This document shows positions 1 to 10,602 of a stretch of DNA of 64,000 nt, piece after piece; the first letter of the stretch is position 1; the number at the start of each line of letters is the position of its first letter. The notes beneath the pieces are model-generated. The model saw only the letters and a list, made by a program, of their open reading frames with translations, was not told where the DNA came from and did no database searches. The position numbers were made by a program, and so were the translations under genes. The stretch comes from Endocalyx cinctus (Eukaryota; Ascomycota; Sordariomycetes; Amphisphaeriales; Apiosporaceae), in the NCBI GenBank assembly GCA_001600455.1, contig BCKC01000005.1, forward strand, positions 3,286,001 to 3,350,000, in the 5' to 3' direction.

Positions 1-567
1 CCTTCCTAGCTATGATCTGAGCCTCATTGACAGCTCCAATGTAACCATACCAACAGGGACTGCCACTAGTCCAAGACTTCGAAGCAGGACCAATATCGTG
101 GATGAGAATCAAGGTGACCGAGTGCCAATTCCAAGCATGGAGAAGTCCAGACTGCAAAAAAGCCAACAAAGGATGATTTATCATTAATCGCCCCTAAAAA
201 AAACCGTTTTACTGCTATCATTCCCATCACATTTACGGCCCGACACTTTTGCAATAACGTTAATAACTTCCTAGGTAACTTGAAGGTCGGAAAAGGTAAC
301 ATTACACATCACAACTAGGTTGATCCCCACACCACCTTCAAAAAAAAAAAAAAAAAAAAAACACACCAGGCAAGCTGCGCAATCAAAGGAGGTGAAAGTG
401 CCAATTAATATTTAGTTAGAGAAACTTTATGCAAGTCCCTAGTTTCAGTTAATTCCAGGAATGGCGTTTTCGGTGCATTCAACGACCCAAAAAGGGGCAT
501 CCTCGCAAATCACAAGTTTTATCTGAACGATAGCGCAGTATCCTCGACTTCTCCAGCATACCTTGCA
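1..567. other. Gene-free left edge
   Basis: No coding region is supported. The stretch is AT-rich and holds a run of about 22 A at 340-361. Open frames here are short and show no family features. It may contain the 3' flank of the small minus-strand gene to its right. Confidence 0.5.
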
Positions 568-759
568 CTAGTCGCGCGAGCAAGTATCGTAGCAACGGTT
601 GCGCCCATATACCGACAGCGCGCAGTACCCGATGCAAGCCTTGCAGGTTGACCTCTGGTCGTAGCCCATATTGAATGGCGGTACTTTATCGCCGTAAAGT
701 TCGGTCTTGTCCACGCGCATTCCCATGACCTCTACCATCTCTACGCCTCTTTCTTGCAT
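568..759 (-). CDS. Possible 3' exon of a small Cys-containing protein
   Basis: An open frame on the minus strand ends in a Cys-containing tail with the pattern CKxCxGYC, then CYDTC, at its C terminus. The frame stays open upstream to about 834, through an acidic stretch (EEECEDDDNEE), so the ATG at 759 is probably internal. An acceptor-like CCAG lies near 829. One candidate first exon begins at the ATG near 983 (minus) and would join in phase, but it encodes no signal peptide, so the 5' end is unresolved. No family is recognised. It could be the tail of a small secreted protein or a chance frame. Confidence 0.3.
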   Translation of the reverse strand: MQERGVEMVEVMGMRVDKTELYGDKVPPFNMGYDQRSTCKACIGYCALSVYGRNRCYDTCSRD

Positions 760-1526
760 CTCTTCGTTGTCATCGTCCTCGCATTCTTCTTCTTGTAAGT
801 TCTGGCTGTTCCATACAAAGACTAGTCTGGTTAGAATACTCTAGAAGCTTTCCGCTTTCTGACTGCACCATACCACGAACGAAAATTGTTTAGAGCTCGG
901 TTTAATGTTTAGAGCTATACATGAGGTCCGCCCAACTTCAACACTGTCACTTTACAATTTCAAGCATATATCCGGCGTTGCCATGGTTTACTATGCGATT
1001 AAAGCCATTAAATCAATATGAGGTTTACTTATACCGGTGTTATGGAGGGCGATTGGACTGTTTTTTTAGTCTTTCATAATTAAGCACCCTTGTCACGGCA
1101 TCCTTTTGGGCGGCCGCTCCATCAGCTACGATGATGGTATTGTAATTATTCGCATGTGGTGTCGCGGATCTACGCTGACACGCTATATTTCTAGTACGCA
1201 GGTTATAAAGATATATATTCTCAACGTCGTTTCTCTCATTTTAGTAGAAAATAGAAAAAGTCTAGAAGCAACAAGTTATAGCGATCCCGCAGTCACAAAG
1301 TCGGAACATGAAGGCGAGCAAAAAGAAAAAAAAAAAAAGCTGGTCAAAGCACTATAATTGGGACTCTCGAAGTTAAATTGATATTTCCTTCTTTGGATTC
1401 AATTCAAATTATAACGAATTAATATTTCATGGCTTATGCATTATCCATTAGGTCTCTCGCCACCTCGGGGAAAGTCTTAAACAAGCATCAGAGCTAGAGA
1501 GGATATCCCCAAGACCATCAAAACAT
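760..1526. other. Gene-free spacer
   Basis: Apart from a possible upstream exon of the small gene on its left, nothing supportable is seen. The 83-codon plus-strand frame at 1106-1357 ends in a poly-lysine stretch produced by an A-run and has no family features. Confidence 0.5.
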
Positions 1527-2096
1527 TTACGCACGAACTAGATCCGGTACCTTCTGGGACACTAGTATTGGAAGGCTATTAAAGCTAGTCAGCAAGCATG
1601 TCCCAATCTAAGACGGTTGTAAGAAATTGTTTGTGAATGGATATATACGTACCTGAGCCGCGTCGGTAGCACCAGAAGTAGAGACGGTAGCTGAAGAAGT
1701 CGCCGCCGATATCGAGGATGAAGGTATCGTGGAGGTAGGAGTTGCGGCCGCCGAAGTGCCAGAGGAAGTAGCATCGGCGGGGTCCGGGTTCGCGTCTAAG
1801 CCACAAGTCTTGCCGGCAGCGGTGACACCATCTTTGTAGTAGCTCCAGATGCCGAAGTCGTTGGCGCATTCCATACAAGTGTTAAACTTATCTTCCCATT
1901 CCGAGTTGGAACAGTAGTCGCCCTTCGCCTCGAGGATGGTGTTGCCGCACGCTTCGTGACATGCGAATTGTTCAGTCGAGACTTGTCGCGCCTCGATCGG
2001 GACGAAGTGGTGCAAATGGCGTGGTAGGCTCAAGCTGTTGGATAAAGCAAGAGGTGCTACGGAGGTTATAAGGAGGAAAGTATTTTCGAAACGCAT
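1527..2096 (-). CDS. Secreted Cys-rich protein with Ser/Thr-rich tail
   Basis: Exons (minus) 2096-1653 and 1607-1527; about 174 aa. The ATG at 2096 was chosen because it opens a hydrophobic signal peptide (residues 1 to about 20); upstream in-frame codons are an extension without signal character. The mature domain has six cysteines at about 46, 50, 62, 74, 77 and 98, in a CHxxCGxxI...C...CxxCAxxxxIW...CGL arrangement that I associate with many uncharacterised fungal secreted proteins. A Ser/Thr/Ala-rich, probably O-glycosylated stretch follows (about 109-146). The intron has a GTACGT donor and CTTAG acceptor and keeps phase 0. Without splicing the protein would end 14 residues later with a different tail. 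Function unknown; cell-wall association or an effector-like role is inference only. Confidence 0.65.
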
Positions 2097-3012
2097 TGTA
2101 TCTATTCGTTCGGGGTCAAATCTGTCGTGTAAAAGGAGGTTTGGTGATAGATAGGTATGGGCTGAAATTCGGGGCAGAAAATGAAAAATCCTGATTAAAA
2201 GTAGTATGTAACACCGAGAGGGTAGCAATTGGTTGAACTGGATAAATAGAGCTCATTTATATTACCTGTACAATACTTGCCGATTGGCGGTGACCGTCCA
2301 CTGGTTGGCAGAGTTGTGTTCTTTCCTGTGTCAAGGCAATGGTGGGGGGCATTAGACCTTGGAAACTGGTACTAATATCCCTGTCATCCACCCTTGAATC
2401 GCTGCACTCTTTTCTCTTAAAAAAGTAAGCTTCAAATTGGATGGGCAAATCATAAAGCAAGAAACGATCTAATCTGATTAGATTGATAAGATAAATTTCG
2501 CATCGCGTTTGCCTAGCCGGCCTAGATTGAAGATGCAGACGCCAAGATACCGAGAAAGGCTCAAGACGGTCCCGTGTCGTGCAATTTTCACTATTTGGCG
2601 AGAGGGTCAGACCACTTAGGAGGTCTAGGCAAACTAAATAACAAGAATACAGAGTCCATTCCGGCAAAATGAAGCGAGGTCGGTGAACCAAACTTACCGA
2701 CCTTCCAAAGCAGTAGAGACATATCCCAATTTTAGGTGGGTTATTAATCTTTTCAGGTCTTTTCTTATATACATATATTTATATGGTGGACAAAAAAATA
2801 TTAATTTACCTCCATATCATACCCCCCCCCCCCCCCAAAAAAAAAAACAGAGCAAAAGCAAAGTGAGTTTGAGTGTACTGCATTAGTGATTTTATTTTCG
2901 CTTTTTCACATCGCGTATTTTACTTTACACTAATAATCATACTAAGACTTATTTTCATATTTATCCATCAACAAAGTTGCTGGTAGATTATTTGACGATC
3001 GAGAAAAAAGAA
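2097..3012. other. Intergenic, divergent promoters
   Basis: This separates the minus-strand secreted-protein gene from the plus-strand BIM1-like gene, so both promoters should lie here. The minus-strand frame at 2257-2691 shows no family features and was not called. Confidence 0.5.
2822..2847. repeat. C15-A11 homopolymer junction
   Basis: Fifteen C followed directly by eleven A, upstream of the BIM1-like gene. It is low-complexity sequence, likely unstable in length, and could be a sequencing problem spot. Confidence 0.9.
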
Positions 3013-4062
3013 ATGAAGATGCAGTCATTCAAGAATGTCCCACTTTTTGCGGGCTTCTTGGCTCTAATAATCGCTTTCACCCGTAATACCTTTGTATACG
3101 GACAGCACGACGGCCTTGACGAGAACGGCGACGGCGAGGTCGATGATCAAGGCCCCGCGGCGTTTTTGTGGCCTCCCGATCGCGTTTGGTTCGAATTTAC
3201 CGACAACGTCGGTCCTTGCGGATCGCCCGATGGCCCAGGAAATCGCACCAAGTTTCCCTTAAGTAAGCAACTCAATCATCCCTCATCATCGCGAACCGTG
3301 ACATATCTTGAATAAAAACTTATCTTTTCTTTTCATTAATCTAGGCAGTGGTGCGGTATCTCTTGTGCAACAGGATGAGATATTTGACACTCAGATTTCC
3401 ATCTCGTACTCGAATGGTAAGTGCTTAGGTAGATAGGCGCAATAGTATCTCTATTTTTATATTTAAAGAAACTAACAAATGGAGTAGATCCCACCAGCGA
3501 CTCCGACTTCGAAGTGCTCATCGCGCCCGAACGCATCCGAGAGCTCAACCCGGGCCACCAGTGCCTCAACCTCACGAACCCCCCCTCGACCGTCACCGCG
3601 GGTAGCAACGCTACGATACAAGTCAAATACATCTCGGACTTCGAGGACGAGAACTCGAATAATCAGACGTACTACGCCTGCGCGGACATCACCTACGTCG
3701 AGGCGGCTGATTTCAACTTCTCCGCGCTGCCGTGCTTCAACGCTACCATCCCCGACGTGCCCGATACGACGCCATCTTCAGGTGAGAACGCCACGGATGA
3801 AGCCGGGCAGGATCAAGAAGGATCTAGCGGAAAGAATTCAGGCCTGTCGAAAGGTGCTATTGCCGGTATCGTGGTCGGCTCCATAGTTGGCGTCGCCATC
3901 GTCGGCATCGTCCTCTTCTTCTTGTACCGCCGCGATCAGCGCGAGAAGCGCGTAGCGAGCCACGTTACCTCTCCACGGAATGTCAAGTGGACGGACGGAG
4001 ATCGGTCCGTCGAGGGGGAGAGCCAAAATAGCGTGCAGCTACAGAATTTGTCGGATCGATGA
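3013..4062 (+). CDS. BIM1-like (X325-type) copper-domain surface protein
   Basis: Exons 3013-3262, 3345-3416 and 3488-4062; phases agree at both introns. The ATG at 3013 (another two codons on) opens a signal peptide ending near VYGQ. The ectodomain has the features I associate with the fungal copper-acquisition BIM1-like/X325 fold: an aromatic-proline segment (FLWPPDRVWF), a GPCGS motif followed by an NRTKFPL motif, and several N-x-S/T sites. A Ser/Asn-rich stalk leads to one transmembrane helix (about GAIAGIVVGSIVGVAIVGIV), then a basic juxtamembrane stretch and a cytoplasmic tail of about 45 residues. Family members bind Cu(II) through an N-terminal His. Here the first mature residues are probably QHDG, followed by an acidic run, so whether a His ends up first depends on the cleavage site. 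Anchoring is by a helix rather than the GPI signal found in many relatives. Confidence 0.75.
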
Positions 4063-5056
4063 AGTGACGTCATAAAAAAAGGAGATATCCAGAGTAATTA
4101 GTAGAGTGTTCCAGGGGTCTAGCATAGAAAATTGATTCGGTCAAGTCAACTACTGTATGTGGCATGCATTTTTTCGAAGTGTTTATACTAGGTATGCTGG
4201 ATCAAGATCTTTTGAGTGGTGCGATGCATGTATTTGCAGGTCAATGAGTCAATGAAGCCAAGTACCAGAACTTAAAAGAGAAGCCTATAAGCGCATGGAA
4301 GCCTCACTTGCTTCTCTCTAGTCGTCCACGTAATACCAGGGGAGATGAGAAGCATGAGCCCGTAAAATAACCGAGACACGTGTATCCAGTATCCTTTAAT
4401 TCCTACGTCTACAAGACCTCCAAGGTGGTATAAGGGGGTGTGAGGAAATCGGTCTACCGGAGTGAGGGTACAGCACGCATGATACCAGCTAGGTAGATAT
4501 ATGGCTCAACAATACATTGATTCCTGGCTCTCTTTTCATACAAAATATATGGGAGGGAGGTCGCATATATATACACCGTAACAATACATTCACACCGAGG
4601 TAGCCGGTAGTTAGCCAGCACCTGAACCCTGACAGGGGGTAGCGTGCGTCGGGGTGTAGTTTGTATATGTAGGGAAGAGCAGGTACGTAAACGGAGCTTA
4701 ACAGTGGATCAGTAATATAGTTTTAAGAGTTGAACAAGTACTTGATTAATTTTAAACCTCTCTTGGTTATCTACGAGTCAGAAGCTTCCCTTTAATATGG
4801 GCGTATTCTGCTTAAGATACTCAAGGGTAGCTGTAGTTAAACCTCTAAAACAGTTCGGCGAGCTAGTATCCCTGACACTGAGGCGGAATATTGTGGCGTT
4901 AACAGGGGGATCTCAAGGTATTTCCTGACATCTTCAACCTTCGCAGTGTACAAACCTCCCTGTGTCTTCGACAGTTACCACCGATACGCGCATAGAAATA
5001 AATAAAAGTTTAAATTTAATTTTTCTTTCAATTTGATGTTTGCCAAGTGTACTATT
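4063..5056. other. Gene-free, convergent 3' spacer
   Basis: This lies between the convergent BIM1-like and PLA2-like genes. No open frame with family features was seen. Sequence is AT-rich with scattered CTAGGTA-type motifs. Confidence 0.5.
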
Positions 5057-5696
5057 TTACACGCATACGGGAGTTCCCGACGGCGCCGCTACGGCGTTCG
5101 ACGGGTTTGTCTGCGAACAGCCATTGAAAATTCCAAGTAGAGTGTCGTCCACGGCAGCATCGTATGCATCGCCACAATTAGGATCACTAATTACCAATTA
5201 CCAGGTAGGCCCCACAATTAGCAATTAGCAAATTGCCTTTAGCGTAAGAAAGATTTTTTTTTTTTCAGCTTCACTCACCTAGATCCACCGCTGGCATTTT
5301 CGAAGTAAGAGCAGATATCGTGCGAGAAGCAATCTTGCGTGTAGGCGTTACCTACGGCGAAGCCGCTGCATCCAGCGCCACACCGGCCATTGCATGAGTA
5401 TCTAAGGTAGGGGGGGAAAGCATCATTAGTTAACAAGTTTATTTATCGCATAGCGTAACGAGACGGTTTGAAGAATGGACAACTTACTCTCCGCCGGCAG
5501 CGTTCGTGCCGTAATTGCTTCCCACCACGCCGGTGAATGTGCAAGTTTGACCGGCGCTATTCGTCCATTGCGCCGTCGCGGTGGAGCCAACTTCGACGCA
5601 GGTGATGGAGCGTCGATTGAGGGTGCCCGGGTGCGGCTGTGGAAATGCAAGAGCAGCCAAGGGGAGGACAACGAGGAGAGCGTAGAAATGGAGCAT
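5057..5696 (-). CDS. Small secreted protein with PLA2-like CxxHDxC motif
   Basis: Exons (minus) 5696-5488, 5401-5279 and 5186-5057; 153 aa, with all phases consistent. The ATG at 5696 opens a clear signal peptide (about residues 1-17), and an N-R-R site near 27-29 could be a Kex2 processing point. The mature domain has CNGRCGxGC at 73-81, then TQDCFSHDICS at 91-101, and a DPNCGDAYDAAVDDTLL segment before the C terminus. The C-x2-H-D-x-C arrangement is that of secreted phospholipase A2 active sites (His general base, Asp partner). Related fungal proteins are annotated, as I recall, under an uncharacterised domain (DUF8213). Lipase activity is therefore an inference. The frame at 5040-5228 on the plus strand overlaps exon 3 and is a shadow. 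Confidence 0.8.
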
Positions 5697-7180
5697 TGTG
5701 ATTTTCGATACGGCGGTACCAATTGACGTATACACTGAATGAAGGCGACGTGACGTAACGATAAATCAACAATGGCTACGAACTTGACAATCTACGATCT
5801 CTCGTACCACGACCCTTTGCTAGACGAAGACTCGGTTGGAGTTGTGCAGAGGAGGAATGAGCCTCGCGGATTTACATTGTGGGTTTATATGTAAAATGAT
5901 TGTTTATTGCTTTCTTTTGCTTCTTATTTCCGCTCCTTCCGTTCCCCAGATTTGACGGCATAACTGAAGTAATAAAACACATCTCGGCGCAAAAATATCC
6001 GAGAGAAATCAAGATATTATTGGCCGCGTATACACGAATACACGCTAGTTAAGATGATCTTCAGGGGCGCCAATAAAATGTGTTTCTAGTCCTTCGCTTA
6101 GACCAATCGTCATTTGTCGTCATTGGGGGGTGTTTCTATTCTAGGTAAGCTTGCGGGTATCCATCTAATCTAGGTAATCCACGTGGTTTATTAAACTGAC
6201 TGGGGATAGACAGGAACAGGTTAATACTTCGCAAGGCATTTCCAACAATTCCAGGTCGGTATCGATTTGAAGTCGATGAGCTTGATTTCATCGGATTGCT
6301 ATGCCAAGAGAAGTGGGGATAGATAGGCACCATTTATAGGCTAGCATGGTTGTGCCAGTCTACTCATATTTCAACGTCCGAGGGCAGTGGATCAATCATT
6401 TATCTGGAGACAGAAAAGAAGGAAACTATTTTCCGAGATTGTTCAAAATAGGTTAATCAAGATTATACGTATAAAATGAGGTATGAAGCGTGTTTAGAAT
6501 AAAGAGAAGAAGATTACGGAGGGCGGTCAGAGATGAACTGGTTTGTAAATAAGGGGTTTGAATGTATTATGTTTAAGCAGTAAAGGAATATATGGGTGAG
6601 CAGTAGGGGCAGGATACGGGATTTCATACGCTTTTTTTAATGAGATGCGTAACTCTCAATTAACACTCGTTATGTAAGTAAGTGCTCCGTAAGTAAAGGT
6701 TATTTTCATGAGAATGGATCTTCTTACTCATTATACACAACTACCGGTGGCTGCCGAATACTCCGTTTGACAAGGGTCCCGCGTCTAGGATGTATATGTA
6801 CTTAATAGGTAACGACAAGATCGTCGAAACCACTGGGTATTCTTTGCCGATCGGAATATATACACAGAGTATATATATTTCATTATTGTTTGTTTACTAT
6901 ATAAATATTGCTCTTTGTCTCGTCTCCCTCTCGTCGCATCATTTCTTTCACCGAAACAATGGATATTGAAGACATCATGTTAACAATGCCATGAATTGAC
7001 AAAAGCGCGAAACAAAGACGATTGTCATTGCACGAAGTGAGGTTGCAACTAGGTAAATATAAAAAGCCCCGCATGACCTAAGATTCTATAGTAAATCATG
7101 GCGCAAGCTCCCCCCGGACTGTAAATGTGAATTCGTTTTTTAACCAGCAAGATTTATTAAAATTACGAAAAAATTACAAA
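5697..7180. other. Gene-free divergent spacer
   Basis: About 1.5 kb between divergent genes, AT-rich with short simple motifs. The ATG at 7099 runs into a stop after eight codons and is not a credible start for the gene to its right. Confidence 0.5.
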
Positions 7181-8203
7181 ATGGGCGCTGACTACTCTGA
7201 GCTGTCGCAGAGGTTGGCAAGTATTGCCATGAAGAGAAAGCATGGCCTCCAGTCCAATGCACCCTGCAATGTTGATGATTACTCACAACAAAGGAAAGTC
7301 GAACATTCCGTACGCAATAGTGATATACCTCATGAAAAAAAGGAGATGAAATCGACAATACTACAAGGAGCTGCCACGCAAGACAGCCTCCGTCCATGTC
7401 CAGCTTGCATAACGACTCTCGTTCCTCCAGAACTTCTTTGCCCACGGTGTAGAGTCAATAATAATAGCCAGGATATGATGGTTCGGGGAGAGCGCACATC
7501 AAAGAAGCTGGCGAGACAGAAAATATCTGATCAAATCCAGGAACTCTTTTACGGCGAACGTAAAGGAACATCCGATGCCTCCTGTTCAAAATCCGAGTCA
7601 GTATCGAGCGGTCTACAATCCACATATACTGATCCTACAACGGACGATAGTGAGTGGTCACTAAGTCAAACGAAGGCCTCAGCACGAGGACACAAGTTGC
7701 AAAGAACAAACAACCCCGCCAAAGGATCGAAACTTGCAAAGGATAGAGAAGGTCGCCCCATTGAGCAACTACTTGGGGCCGGCCTCTGTAAACGAGCCAA
7801 CTGCAAGGGGGGAACAGAACCCCACGGAAAAATGTGCGAGGAATGTTTAAGCAAGTTCAGGGAAAAGAAGAGGAGCCTTGACCTCTACCGTCGTGCGAAG
7901 GGGCTCTGTGTGGGATGTGGGAAGAAATCCGCACCTTCCTTTACGAGGTGTGAGAATTGCCGAAGGCAACAATCTGCTCGCCGAGCTACGGCGGAGAAAG
8001 AACCATTGACCACAAAGTATCAGATATCGATGCCGAAGGGCAACGTTCCTGCTAAAGCAGAAGATTCCTCGTCTTTGCCAGAAAACAAACACGTGCCGCG
8101 CCGTCCACCGGGTGGGTCGAAGAATCACGCGTCTACCCAAAAGGTAAGTCATGCAGCTGATCCTGCAGCCAATCAAGCTTTTTGGGACGTTGTTTTGGAC
8201 TAG
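7181..8203 (+). CDS. Uncharacterised Cys-rich, probably zinc-binding protein
   Basis: A single open exon, 340 aa. The frame extends a little further upstream, but only to a GTG codon, so the first ATG (7181) is used. Three Cys clusters are visible: CPxC...CPRC near residue 73-94; CKRANC...CEEC near 205-222; and CVGCGKKSAPSFTRCENCRR near 244-263. The last has the CxxC-x(10)-CxxC layout of a zinc ribbon or knuckle. The rest is Ser/Lys-rich and probably disordered; there is no signal peptide or membrane helix. Similar CVxCG...CxxCR tails occur in many unstudied fungal proteins, often near DNA-binding genes. No function is assigned. An unseen 5' exon is possible. Confidence 0.6.
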   Translation: MGADYSELSQRLASIAMKRKHGLQSNAPCNVDDYSQQRKVEHSVRNSDIPHEKKEMKSTILQGAATQDSLRPCPACITTLVPPELLCPRCRVNNNSQDMMVRGERTSKKLARQKISDQIQELFYGERKGTSDASCSKSESVSSGLQSTYTDPTTDDSEWSLSQTKASARGHKLQRTNNPAKGSKLAKDREGRPIEQLLGAGLCKRANCKGGTEPHGKMCEECLSKFREKKRSLDLYRRAKGLCVGCGKKSAPSFTRCENCRRQQSARRATAEKEPLTTKYQISMPKGNVPAKAEDSSSLPENKHVPRRPPGGSKNHASTQKVSHAADPAANQAFWDVVLD

Positions 8204-8617
8204 ATCGCCATATCTTGCTAGCTAGAAAGAGTCCGATCAGAAATTACTGAAGAAACAAAGTAAGTACCAGATTGTTATACATCAGCTTAAATCTCGTATA
8301 AGTTTTTTTTTTTTTTTTTAATAGAGCTCTTACATAATTACCTACAACACACGTCTAAGCCATGGTCGCGTGTAAGTTAACCTCGCACACACAAATTCTA
8401 CTCTCTTACTCTTACTGATACATAACGATATCTAGCTATTTCGTACTGATAGCTTCCTAAACGAGTCCTCGACTTCTAACGCTGAACGTACCCGATCATT
8501 ATAATACGGTGGATCTGAAGCAATTTAATCCAATCTCGTCGTTTGCATAAGATAAATGGACTAGAATATATTATGTACTAATTGGATTCTCGTTCTACTA
8601 GCTAATTACGACTCCAA
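8204..8617. other. Convergent 3' spacer
   Basis: A short AT-rich spacer between two converging genes, with a T-run near 8301-8319. Nothing coding is seen. Confidence 0.5.
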
Positions 8618-10602
8618 TTACGAATCATTAATCATCCAGAAGCTATCCCTAGTGTTCCCCGACTCGAGAACGGTAGTCGAAGCGCGCTTCGCCTTCTTCC
8701 CCTTGGCGGCGTAGTACTCGGAGATCCACTCGACCATATTCTCGACGGCCTCGTCGGCGACGGCCTTGGCGTCGACGTTGACGGCCCAGTTCTGGCCGTA
8801 CAGCTCGGTGCAGTGGGTGCCGGCCTTGACGACGCGGACGGGCAGCTCGGGCGTGCTCTCGACGGGGCCGCCGGGGCGGAAGATGGAGCTCAGGGTCGAG
8901 TCGCGCCAGGGGTCGTACTGGCTGTTGGTCATCATGAGGCGCGTCACGTTGGTCTCGAACCAGCCGCCCGTCTGCGCGTTCACGTCCTCGGCCCGGCGGC
9001 CGGCGGCGAGGCTGTACGTCTGCTCGGGGAACCAGAGGGCGCACTGCGAGCGCCAGTAGTCGGCCGTAACGAGGCGGGACACGATGCTCGGCTGGTCGGC
9101 CGGGGCGCCATCTTGCCAGTACTCAAACCTGAGAAAGGGAAAGAAAAAAAATGATGCGTTAGTTGAATGGGTTGAGCAGGAGAAGAGTATGATGTTCATT
9201 AAAACTTACGGAGCGTTACACAGCATCCAGTTCCATTGTCGGTTACCCACGTTACGAAGGGTGAGATCGTGGTAGATCGGGTTCGAGGCGTTCAGGCCCT
9301 GGAAACACTCGGTGTTGAATTTACCGGAGAAGTATCCGTAACTCTCGCAGTCTGATAAAGAAATCACGTGGTAAGCTCCCAAAACTATGATACTAATCTT
9401 GAATAAGGATATTCTTACAGCCAGGTAAGGTGAGTTCGGTGAACCACTTGGCGTAACCCTCGAGCGCCTTGGTCAAACCAACTCCCTCAGGTCCAGGGAT
9501 GGTGCTGTTCGAGTCAGGGAATACGTTCTGAAAAATGAGTCAGCATGTCAAGAACCTTGAGGAAAATGGGACGGATGTTCTTTAAAGTGGAAATATGGAT
9601 ATACGCACCTCAACGTAGTCGCAGAACTTGTAGTAAGCGTTGTACCCGACAGTGGAGACGGAGTAGAACTGGGTCGATTGCCAAGTCCACGGGCCATTTT
9701 CAATCGCACTATAATTAGTCATATCGTTAGCGGCCGTTATTTTTATCATTCTTTTTTTTCTTTTCTTATTTTTAGATCCGTTAAACTTACGCGCCGAAGT
9801 CGGCATCTTCCAGGTCACCGAGCTCGAACATGTTCTTGAGCGTCGCCTTCTCCTCGGCCGTGCCGCTTATCAGGACAGAGTCGATATACTCAATCACGTC
9901 TTGCAGGTCGGCGCTGCAGTTTGCGGGGGTAGCCTCGAGGACGGGAACGAAGTACTGCCAGAAATCTCCGATAGCTTCGACGACGCCGGAGGTACCGTAA
10001 TGGGCGTAAAAGGTACCGGGATCAAGGGAAGCAATCCACCCCGCGAGCGCACCGGGGTACGAACCGCCCAGGAAGATCCAGGGAGCATCCTTGGCGCTGC
10101 TCTTTCCCGTGGGGTCGAAGGGGGTGTCGAAGTTGTTGGCGAAGTAAGAGTTGTCCTTGATGGCGTTGTCGAGGGTCAGGTACTGGAGGTTCTCCTCGGT
10201 CAAGGTGTCGTACGGCGACGAATCACCCCAGTATCGGTGCTCGAGGACGATGACGGCGCCGCCAATCTTCTCGGCCATGAGACCGGACAATCGCAACGAG
10301 GTGGTATAGGTCTCGTTGAAGTTATCGGCGGCCTGCTCCCCCGGGTTGACGAGAATGACGGGCGATCCGGCTCCCTTCCAGAATTCGGTTCCGTACCAGT
10401 ATCTCTGCGCAAAAGTGCCGAGATCGGGGTTCGCGTGATCGATCAACTGGTCAAACGTGCCCCAGCCGGCGGTACTGTTTCCTTCCACCGTCAGAGAAGC
10501 GAAGCTCTCAATCGGACCGACTTCCATGCCAGGTCTGTGGTTGAAAACGGCGGATACGCCGGACGCCAGCAATAGCTGGGAGACAACTTCGGTATACTTC
10601 AT
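8618..10602 (-). CDS. Secreted serine peptidase, family S28
   Basis: Exons (minus) 10602-9791, 9708-9609, 9527-9419, 9351-9210 and 9128-8618; 557 aa, all junctions in phase. The ATG at 10602 opens a signal peptide ending around residue 18. The family is the prolyl carboxypeptidase/dipeptidyl peptidase group of S28 alpha/beta hydrolases, which cleave after proline from the C or N terminus. Visible landmarks are NPGEQ (about 86-90), EHRYWGDSSP (121-130), the nucleophile in GGSYPGALAGW (Ser181), the late Asp in the YDPWRDSTLSS stretch, and the His in GTHCTEL. All three catalytic residues are therefore present. Several N-x-S/T sites fit secretion. Codon usage is strongly GC-biased at third positions, and GC-rich antisense frames across exon 5 are shadows. 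Likely extracellular and active at acid pH, from family knowledge. Confidence 0.92.

Noticed and set aside
1106..1357. 83-codon plus-strand open frame
   Set aside because: It ends in poly-Lys created by an A-run, starts at a non-ATG codon and has no family features.
2257..2691. 144-codon minus-strand open frame
   Set aside because: No signal, motif or plausible splice neighbours; lies in a promoter spacer.
8649..9154. GC-rich open frames overlapping the S28 peptidase last exon
   Set aside because: They are shadows of a GC3-rich exon with biased Arg/Ala/Gly composition; the catalytic His and Asp lie in the called frame.
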